Positions 33,684 through 43,500 of a stretch of 64,000 bases of DNA are shown here, piece by piece. How positions within the stretch are numbered: the stretch's first letter is position 1; every line of letters begins with the position of its first letter. The notes under the pieces are model-generated. The model worked only from the letters and a program-made list of their open reading frames with translations. It was not told the origin of the DNA and made no database searches. The position numbers and the translations under genes were made by a program. The DNA comes from an uncultured Collinsella sp. Its GTDB lineage: Bacteria; Actinomycetota; Coriobacteriia; Coriobacteriales; Coriobacteriaceae. The stretch is from contig CABUDS010000007.1 of assembly GCA_902490405.1 (NCBI GenBank), forward strand, positions 12,849 to 76,848. Reading direction: 5' to 3'.

Positions 33684-34079
33684 CTATTCCGCCTTTTTAA
33701 CGCGCGGCTTGCGACCGCGCGGCTTATCGGCCAGCGCGGACTCACCGCTCTCGCGATACTGGCGGCACCAGGCCTTGACCGAAGACTCGCTGGGGATCTT
33801 GTGCTTGATCATGGCCTCGCGAACCGTCAGGCCGTTTTCCAGGCGATCCTTTACCACGGCGAGCTTGACGTCGTACGAATACGTGCGGTGATGCGAACCC
33901 GCGTTAAGCACGGCGTCGGCACCGCCCACGGCGTATGCGCGGGCCCACTGACGAGCCGTGGCCTGGGGAATGCCGAGCTCCGCGGCGAGGGCACGATGAC
34001 CGACCCCCTCTTGGAGGACCTCGACGGCGCGCTGCCTAACCTCAGGCGCATGCGTGCGAGCCCTTGTTGCTTCTGACAT
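33684..34079 (-). CDS. Small double-HTH protein resembling IS3-family OrfA, without OrfB
   Basis: A 131-residue basic protein. An N-terminal helix-turn-helix (about 10-60, with HRALAAELGIPQATARQWAR) and a second one (about 70-115, VREAMIKHKIPSESSVKAWC) match the OrfA component of IS3/IS150-type elements. No OrfB integrase frame follows, and the gene has its own terminator and a 9-bp inverted repeat upstream, so it may be a domesticated regulator. It ends in a basic GRKPRVKK tail. The ATG at 34077-34079 is preferred; a GTG three codons earlier is possible. Confidence 0.7.
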   Translation of the reverse strand: MSEATRARTHAPEVRQRAVEVLQEGVGHRALAAELGIPQATARQWARAYAVGGADAVLNAGSHHRTYSYDVKLAVVKDRLENGLTVREAMIKHKIPSESSVKAWCRQYRESGESALADKPRGRKPRVKKAE

Positions 34080-34117
34080 ACCTGCCACTTCTTAGCCTTA
34101 ACCGTTAAACTGCTTTC

Positions 34118-34160
34118 TTACGTGCATGTTAGATAGTAGCATTTTGCTGTTTGCACGTAA
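34118..34160. promoter_or_regulatory. Inverted repeat TTACGTGCA / TGCACGTAA upstream of the HTH gene
   Basis: A perfect 9-bp inverted repeat with a 25-bp AT-rich spacer, 40-80 bases before the HTH start, where an operator would lie. It might be bound by the HTH protein itself. The rest of 34161-34340 is AT-rich and shows no gene. Confidence 0.4.
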
Positions 34161-34353
34161 CAGTTAATTGAAAATCGCAATTTCGCTATCTGGGCATTTG
34201 CCATTAATTTGCAACAGTTCTTTAGGTTTTATTTACGCAGCTAGTTAGCTCGCGGCTCATTGACGGTGTTTTACCAACCAGATTGATATCTTTTTGTTTG
34301 GCTGGTAGGGTTTGTTTAATTATTAACCCCTCTTCAGCCCGCACCTACATGTC

Positions 34354-34409
34354 AACTTTCCACTTACTTTCCAGCTTTCCACCTTAGGTGTTAAGTTAAG
34401 TGGAAAGTT
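34354..34409. repeat. Inverted repeat AACTTTCCACTTA / TAAGTGGAAAGTT
   Basis: A perfect 13-bp inverted repeat with a 30-bp spacer that has further CTTTCC copies. It lies downstream of the giant-protein gene and upstream of the HTH gene. Role unknown. Confidence 0.6.
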
Positions 34410-34456
34410 GGAAAGTTTGGTGGGAAGCCGAAGCAACGGCAGGCCGCGCGAGCAAG

Positions 34457-34492
34457 AAAGGGGGCGGCAACCGGGTGGTTGCCGCCCCCTTT
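34457..34492 (-). terminator. Terminator of the giant-protein operon
   Basis: GGGGGCGGCAACC / GGTTGCCGCCCCC stem followed by TTTCTTGC on the minus strand, 22 bases after the stop codon. Confidence 0.85.
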
Positions 34493-34514
34493 GCGAAGCT
34501 AGTTGGCTTCGGAA

Positions 34515-37500
34515 CTAGTGGTCGATGCCGTTGAGGTTCACCCTCGTGAGCGTATAGGTCACATAGTCGGGCGATTGAGGCGTTGCGCTCGCCACGTCAC
34601 CCTTAACCAGGCTCGCTGTCATCACCAAGCGATAGTTCGCGTAGAACTGCTCACGCTGTTCAACCTGCGTGTTGACCTTAACGGTAAAGGGCAGGCTAAA
34701 CGTAGTGTCACCGTTCTGCGTTTTGAACTTGCCATTCTCCTTCGAGTCAGTGAAGGTGATCGTGCTACCGGAGGGAGCGACCGCGGCAAGCTTACTCTCC
34801 GTCACTGTTACGTAGTTTGAGATATCATCCGTTACGCTCTCATACGTGCCGTCGGTTCCGCGGCGCTGAAGCGCGAGCGTGTACACAACAGAGTCTGCGT
34901 TCGCAATTGCCTCGGCGGCGTTGCTGAGTCCACCCAGTTCATACGTGGCACCCAGACCAATCGTGCCATTCGCGATCGGACGCAGGTCGTCCACGTTAAT
35001 ACCAAGCTGCGACTTATCTGGCGCAGAAAGCGTAATGGTCGTATCACCCGTGTCCATGCGATAGTACCCGACGTTACCGCGCTTCGTCTGCGTCAGGCTC
35101 GAGGTATTAAGGCCTTCCTTACGCGTCGAAAGCTTGGCGGTATAGGACATCTTGGTACAGGCGTCCTCGCCAGACTGCTTGGACAGGGAGATGACCTTGT
35201 TGCAGCCGTCCGGCGTAAGGCGAATCTCTTCCACAGCCGTGCGCACGGTAAAGGATCCGCCCGTTGCACGCTTGCGGATTCTGGCGAGGTCACAATCGAG
35301 CTTGAGCTTCAGCGAGTCATCGCCCGTATCCGTCACGGTCTGCGTGAACGCAGGCGTCGAAGAATCACACTTCGCCCAATCTTCGCCATCCCACTTATAG
35401 TTCTGATTGTCGATGGCAACATAGAATTTAGCGATCGCCGAGGTTCCGCTCGGGAAACTACTCACCCCCGTCAGGGTATTGTTGGCGCCATACTTGCACA
35501 GTGACGTATCGAGCTGATAGAACAAAGAGTCCGAGTCAGCATAGCTCTGACTTGGGTTAAACGTAATCGTGTCGGTAACGTCAAGAGAAAGAACGTAGGC
35601 GGCGCCGTCCGTCGACTTCGAAACCGGAGTGCGCGCCTCCGGCTTCCCGTCGTTAACTTCCTGCCCGTAATTGGACAAGATGCTGTATGTCGATGCCGTA
35701 CCGTTTTGATTATCGTCGCCACCGGTGCGCAAGACGTGATGCAGATTCCAAGATATGCGGCCACCCGAAGAATTCGAGTCAATAGACGAAGCCGTAAAAC
35801 CGTTGATACTAGCTTGCGTCACGCCGTCGCCCGACTTGGGCACGTTGACAACTAGGTAGACGCTCTCCGATGCACGCTTCTCTCTGCCGGTATCCTTCTC
35901 CTTAGGTACCTTTAGCGTATAGCGGCTGTTGCTGGGAACGTCAGCACCCGCAACCTTAAACAGCGTCCACTTGCCATCGAGTTTCGCTTTAGCGGTCGCC
36001 TCTGCCTCGTTATCACACACGGTCCATGTGCCGGCGCCATCCTGTGTGGCCGACACATCCAAAATCTCGCTCAGCCATCGCTCCTGATATGGATTGCCCG
36101 CAGAATCCTTAAAGCCGTCGTTTCCGCTCAGGGAAACGCTCGTTGCTCCGCCTTCGCCCACCGTATAGTGATACTCTCTGCCACCGGCCCGGCCGTCAAC
36201 GTTCGCATCGATGAGCGTAAGCTGGGTGCCCTGGGGCAACCTTCCGTCGGCACCATTGAAGAGGATGCTCTTACCGAGCCCCTTCATCGAGCCGCCAGCA
36301 GCCATATAGCTGTCCCAGCCAAAGTCGACTTCCTTCCCATTGGCAGAATTGTATGTCCAGGTAAGCAGACCCGTCATCGGCTCGCCAAAGCTCGTAAGCA
36401 CGTGTGCATCTTTTCCAAGGTTAGCGTAGTCTTTTTCTTTAAATTTGATGCCGTAATCATACGTTGCAGCGAAATCAATCTCGAGCTTGCGCTTAACGAC
36501 GATCGGCACCTGAACGTTGTAGCTCTGACCCGCCTCGGTAAAGGTAACGGTCAGGAGCGTAAAGCGGCCCTTGCCGTTGTCCCAATCGGAGCTTGGGCTA
36601 AACGACATATTGTTCTTGCCGTTGTTCACTACGCGAAGCGTGGGATTGTTCGACGCGTCATCGTCCTTAACGAACACACCATCCTTGAGTTGGAAAACAT
36701 CTGCTTTGGCCGTCACGTGCGGATTGGTGCCATTCTCGTTATTCAATCTGCAAGCGTCAGAGAAGCCGCCGTTCGTGATGATGTTTAGATAGCTCTTGGC
36801 CGTCGTATTATCGGTACCCGAGATCACCAAAACGGGAAAATCCGTTGCAACCTTGCTGTCGCTTGCATCGTTATTCGCATTGAACATGCTCGCCACGGAT
36901 TTGGCGTTATAGCTCGACGTATTTTGATAGGCGCCATCGTCATTGATGCCGCCGATGTTGGTGTAGGTATAACGGTTGGCAACGCCGGGGCTCGACGGAT
37001 TCTGGATGGCCGTGGCAAGGCCAACGTTCATGCCGTCGCCGAACAGATAACGGCCGGCCGTGTCAGCATCGGAGGCGCGCACAACAAGGCCACTCGTCGG
37101 ACTCGTCGTGACGTAGGGCGAAACGGCCACCGTCACATTGCCGTTCGCAGCATCGTTGCCATACAGTGTCGCGCCCTTGGCATCGGAAAGCTTGTCTTCA
37201 TAGGCAGCAAATGCGATGTATGACTTTTTGTTCACTTTTTTAAGGTCGTCGGTGCCGGAAGAATTGCGCATCAGCTTGAGCGATTCACTCGCACTGTTTG
37301 GTCTAATGGCAATTCCTGCGACAAAAACGTTGACGAGATCAGCGGATGAACTATTTCCGAACAAATAGCCCTGGCTAGTTTGCGCCCCAAAGATATTGCG
37401 ATCCATGAGCACATTTACGAGCCTAAATGAGCCACGGCCATCGCCAGACACGCCACCAGAACAACTTCCCAGCGATGAGTTCCATGCAGCGTTCTTGCTA

Positions 37501-40500
37501 CCGGTAAAGTTATTCTCGCCAATGGTCGAGTTCAAAAGCGTGACAGAGTTCGCCGTGTTACCGATCGAGCCAACAACACCACCAGAATACGAACCATCGA
37601 CGACCAGTCCAGTGATAGTTGAATTCTTGACCTCGAGGGCACACCCACCTTTCAGATCACCGATTAAACCGGCAGAGCACTCACGAGCACCAAGATAGAT
37701 GTCTTTTATTACACAGCTATCGAACTTAAATGCACCGCCCGAAGCTGCTTCGCCGACTGCACCAGCAACGTACTTAAGATTATTCGATCCTCTAACACCA
37801 AATACCGTTTTATTCTGCACGTCGCCATGGATGCACAGATTGTAGACAGACACGATTCCATTTTCGGACCTTCCGATAAGGCCGCCGGTCCCCTCGGTCG
37901 CGCTCGATGCTGCCGGCTGAAGCGTGACATTGCTGATCTCCGCCTTTCCGGCACCCTGCGAAGGCGTTCCAGCGTCATCGGTGTTCACCAGGAAACCACC
38001 TCCGGCAAGACCCACGATACCGCCGGTCCTTGCGCTGGCAGCAGTTGACATAATTGTGGAACTCTCGGCAATAGGCATATTCGTTTTTGCCCAAACGCCA
38101 CCAGCGGAATTTTGGTTCAGCTTGCCGACGAAGCCGCCGACGTTTTGCACGCCAGAAATGTCCATGTTGCTATAAGAGCAATCGTAAAGCTTGACCGGAG
38201 AATAGCGCGTGTTCGAATTTGAGGTGTCGTTACGATTCACCAGCAAAGTTGTATCTTTATCAGTCCTGCGGCTACCATAGCCGGATGCGCCGAGCAATCC
38301 GCCAACGTTATTGGGGCCATTCACCCTGCAGCTATTCGTGGTAATTCCTGCATATTTGCCGTAATCTGCCAGCGAGCTCGCGTTCGCCGTAGTACCCGCA
38401 AGCAGACCGACGCCAACCTGCTCATTACCCGCACCACTGGAGGCGCCGGCTGCATTGATATACGTAAGAGAAATATTGCAGTCATCGAACTTTAGGTTCT
38501 GGACGGTATAGCCGCCGTTGCCCGTAGCAGCAGCGCCGTCCGTTGCCGGAGTGCCGATGCTATCCAACACGTTGGTCGAGGTATACGTTACGGTACCAAA
38601 GAGAGCGCCCACTCCGGTGAGTTTGTAATTATCATCGGCGTACTCCGTGACCCCATATACCTTGCTGGCCTCTTTGCTACCGACCTTAATTGTTGCACCG
38701 TTACCGTTGATGCACGCAACAAGCGGCACGATGCGATCGCGGTCGGCGCCCTTACCGGATGCGCATGCGTTTGAGTAGTAGCGGCCCGAAAGACCCGTGT
38801 AACCCGTGCCATAAGTAGTCATGTCGTAGGTTTCACCCGCTTTGAACTGCAAATCCATTCCCGAGACCTGCGCGGCGCAGATGTTACCCGTCTGCCACGT
38901 TGCGTATTTCTTTACTAGGTAGGGGGAGTTAACGCCCGAGCCATCGCCTGCGTAGCCAAGCGCGTTACCCTCTAACTGGATACCGGGGCTTTTCATGTCA
39001 TCGCTTATCGCATTAGCAAAGTCTTCAGCGGCACTCGCCGGCCTTCCAACATGTGTATAGCTCGCGTTGCGAACTTTGCCGTATTGCTTGTTGCCGAATT
39101 GGTACACTCCCTTTGCGTTGTTGCCGCCCATGTAGGCACGCGAGCCCGCATACGTTCCATACGCATCGTTCGTGGTATTCGTATTCGCCGAACCGCCGGC
39201 CGCACCGCTGCTGATGATGGCCGAGAGTACGAGCAGTCCCTGCGAGTCATTGACGGTTGTGGTTATCGCAGAGCTATTGGCGTCGTCTCCCCTATAGCGG
39301 CCCTGCGTCGCATCCGTCTTGATGCACCCCGTCTTCGAAGTATCCAGATTGTTCACCTTGTAGTTACGATCAGTGTTGTCGAGACTCTTATCATCGGTAA
39401 GCTCGCTGAACGCATAGCCGTCGATCACGCGGCCAACATATGGGTTGTCGTAGAGAGAAGCGCCAGCGCTATGCCAGTCGTTAAGGGCACCGTCGCCGCG
39501 GGAAGAGTTGCGGAAGATGACGCCGCCACCCGCAACAGCACCAACGTAGCCGCCAACGGGCACAAGGTGCGCGCCGCCATTATCGCCTGCTGCCCCAGCA
39601 ACGCTAAAGCCGCCAGACGCTTTCACCGACACGCCATCGATGATATTGTCACCGCCCATGATGCAACCGATCACGCCGCCAAAAAACGCGCCCGGCACGC
39701 CAGAGGCGTCTTTATTCTTATGTGCAATAGAGGCCGCCTTGCCCGAGTATTCAATGTTCAGATTACTCACAACGCTACCGTAGCTATACGGGATCAACCC
39801 AGAAAGCGCACCTGTGTCCTTGGAGTTGTGGATCTTGATAGTCGCCTGCGTAGCTGCCTGCGACGAGCCCCTCAGATTACCAACGATAACGCCACGGAAC
39901 GGGTAATCTTTATTACCCAAGCCCTGAAAAACGGCAGCGTCCAGCTCAAGCGTGTCAGTGCTTTCCCCCTTGTCGTTCTCCGGCTCGATGCTGTAGTAGG
40001 CACTCTGGAGATAGCTGTGCATCGTCGTATCGTCAAGCGTGTCATTGGGGTCGATGTCGTTCCCGATCATTCTCACCCATGTTTTGCTCGCCTGCTTGTA
40101 GACGTACGTCACTTCATTACTAGCATCCTTGCTGGACGAGCGGCGCTGGCATAGCGTTTCCTGATCGGCCGCAATCGTAACTTCCCAGCCGTCGCTTGGA
40201 TTCTGAGTATTGATGTACTCAGCAACCGTGTTGAGCTCCGTTGCCTTGGTTATGGTATAGGGATCACCATAGGTGCCGCAGCCTGTCGTAAGCTTGGGCA
40301 CGCGCTGGTTAACTTTGATTTCATGGTATTGGACTTTGTTTTCGTTGACATTGCCCTTTTTCACATACGGGAGATAACCACCGAATTGCGGAGTATCCGC
40401 ATTTGCCTCTTTGTTGTCAACGGTGACGAGGCCAGCGCGGGTCCCATAGGTGCTCTCGTTGTAGTACCAGAGTTGCTTACCAGAGTATTCGCCCTTCGAG

Positions 40501-43500
40501 TCGATCTCGCTGCCGAATGTGACCTTATCGTTTGTCTGGTCATCCTTTATAAAGGTATACACCGCCGAGCCGGTCTTCCCCTCGCCGTAGCCAAAGCTCT
40601 CAAGCAAGCTTGCACGGGTAAAGATGGCGTTGTTCGTAGCACTCGGCACGTTGATGGTACCAAACGTCGCCGTAACCTGGTCGGCACTCGAACCCACGCC
40701 CAGTCTTCCAAAAAGTGAGGTTGCCACCTTGGTGTTGCGGCCGTATCCCGTAGCCGTGATGTTCTTCGCGCTCAGGTTCACGTACGTCTGCATCTCGTTT
40801 ATAAGCAGAGGCATATAAGCATCAGCGCCCGTGGCCTCACTAGCGCCATCGACGGTCAAATTGTTGAGCGTAAGGCCATCAATCGAGATTTTTCTAATAG
40901 TGGTGGTCGTGCCATTGTTAGACCCATACACGTAGCGACACACCAGCGCGCCCGAAGAGCTTCCACCCGCGGCGGCAATATCATTCTTGCTTCTCCCGTC
41001 GTTGACAACGGGCCCAACAGTGCCACCCAAAGTGACGGCATTCACCGTAAGATCGCCATTTGCCACCGTTCGGAAAAGACCGCAGTGCATGTTCTCGTGC
41101 TGGGTAGCAGCAGAGTTCAGCTTGTTGCTTTTCTGCTCGGCCTTGATGTCGGAGTAATGGAAGGTGATGGTCGCATTACCAACCGTCACCTTTCCGTTCG
41201 GCTGGGTGGGATAGTAACTATAGCCCGTCAAATCAATTTCGACGCTTCTGCCGCTTTCGCCGCCGATGGCCACGGCGTCGTTGAACGCTTGCGGCACAAT
41301 CATCGAGCGAATTGCGGCTGGAGCATAGCGATAAGCAGACCATAAGAGCAGCTTTTCCGCCGTATCGATTTTGCTAATTTTGGAGCTGCCTTGCCCAAGT
41401 GCCGCATAGGCTTTGTCGAGGTTGTAGTAATACCTCGTCCAGGCATTCGTGTTGTGGTTCTTGCCGAAATCGGAACGGTTGCGATAGCTGTTGTCGTTTC
41501 CCGGCTCTCCGCTCATGTCGAGCTTGCCGTCATTAACGCCGTCTTTGGTATGAAGCGAAACGACGACATTCCATTCGCCGTCCATGAGTTTGCTGGCGTC
41601 TTCATTTCCATAGGCAGGCCTCGTGCTGTTGCCGACCCATTCATCAAACGAAGTAGCATTGTCGTTGCTTTTGATTGCCGTGTTGTTGATTTTCACGCCA
41701 TTGCCCGCAGCAACACCATTGACCTTATATGCAGTGTCCCAACCCGCCTTGTTCTCCAGATACAAGCCGCTATAAGTTTCCACTCCATATGTTGTGGAAT
41801 TCTCCGTCCTACCGCCTCGACCGATGAGCAGACCAAGCGTTGTAGCGCTCTCGGCATTGATGGTTGCACCAGAAAGATCGATGGCATAGTTGTTGATAAC
41901 CCAGTGACCGCTGGCTGCATATACGAGCCCGCCGAGTTCACCTGAGCTGTTTGCTGTTATGGAAGCGTTGTTCGTCTTGAGAGCATACGTGCTGTCGCTG
42001 GTGTTTGCGCCATCCCCGATGGTGACAACCGTATTGCCCCAGCTGTAGCCCAAAAGACCGCCAGCGCCGTTCTTCGCGTCACCGTTCTTGCCAACGGTCA
42101 TGCTGAACGAATTGAACGTAAGTCCTGTGATGTTGACGTTGGTCGTATTCGCCGCGGTGCCCTGAGTGATGCAGCCGATAAGGCCGCCAATCTGGGATTT
42201 CTTATTGCTCGCGCTGTCGCCCGCGGTAATCGCATTTTCGCTCGCGGTCGCGTCACCGACCTCGAGACTCGTCACGTTGACGATAGCGACAACGTCCGCC
42301 ACATAACCGATAGCGCCGCCAATGCGCGTGTTGCCGTTGAGGGTAGCGCCCGTTTTGACGGTCGCTTGCGCCTTCGTGCTGCCACTTATGTTGCTGCTGC
42401 CGAAAGTAACGGTTCCACCACCCCTCACGCTACCAGCAATGCCGCCAATGTTGACATCGTTGCCGAACGTATCATCGCAGGTGATTTTCGGCTTGCACGT
42501 AACGCCGCTGAGCGTTGTCTTGCCAGTGATAGTTGCCGCAAGCGAGCCAGCGTCGACGCCTAAGCCGTTATCGAACTTCATAACGCCATCGACGGTGAGG
42601 TTATTCACCGTCGCGCCACCGCCGATAGCGGCAAAGAGGCCCAGACGGCTGTGCCGGTAAATCTTGCCGTTGCCTTCAGTCGAATCGTTTGCGCCAAGCG
42701 CATTGCCGTTGCGCGTACCGTAAGGTTCGCCAATCGCCAAGGTAACGGTATGATGGTTGCCCTCGACAGCCCCTACGAAGGCATTAACTTGCCCGGACCC
42801 ATCACATGCAAGACCTTCAAGGCCTGTACCTCGCAGGTCAATGTCGGAAGTAATTGAGATAGCATTCCCACTATTACCATACCAGCTCGTAATATTAGCC
42901 GTGCCGATGCCGAATACACCGCCAAAGTAGCCGTTCGTTTGGACCGTCATGGCAATGCATGCGAATGTATCCGCATCATTAATGAGGTATGTACCCGACT
43001 TCCCGTCACCATTTTGGGACCGTAGCTGATAACCCCAAGAGTAGCCAGCACTGCTGCCAGCATCTGGAGCACCACTCAGATTGCACAACGGCTGATAAAA
43101 GGTGCTTTCATCAAGTTTAATAAGATCCTTGCTGAGCTTGCCCTCCTCTCCGGTCAGGCGGATAACCTGGTTATAGGTCAGGTCATCGATCCTCGCCGCA
43201 GCAGGACGTTTGTAAAGCCAATAATTATCGTTCGTTGCCTCAGCATCCGAGCCTGAACCTAGAGCAAACACCAATGGGGCGCATCCATCCAAGGATCTAA
43301 GAATTTGGCTGGTATTACCGTTGGCCTCGAGCTTGCAATCGGATAAATCGGTAGTCCCACGCAAGCGCAAGACGCCGTTCCATGCCGAACCCACAATTCC
43401 GGCACCACATGCGATTGATTCGTTTTTATCAGTTTCAACGCGAACGTCCCCGCAGTCCAGAATTCCAAAACGCGAACGCCCGCCCACGCTATAGCCGCTA

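Noticed and set aside
33684..34079. Complete IS3-family insertion sequence
   Set aside because: No OrfB integrase frame and no terminal repeats were found around it.
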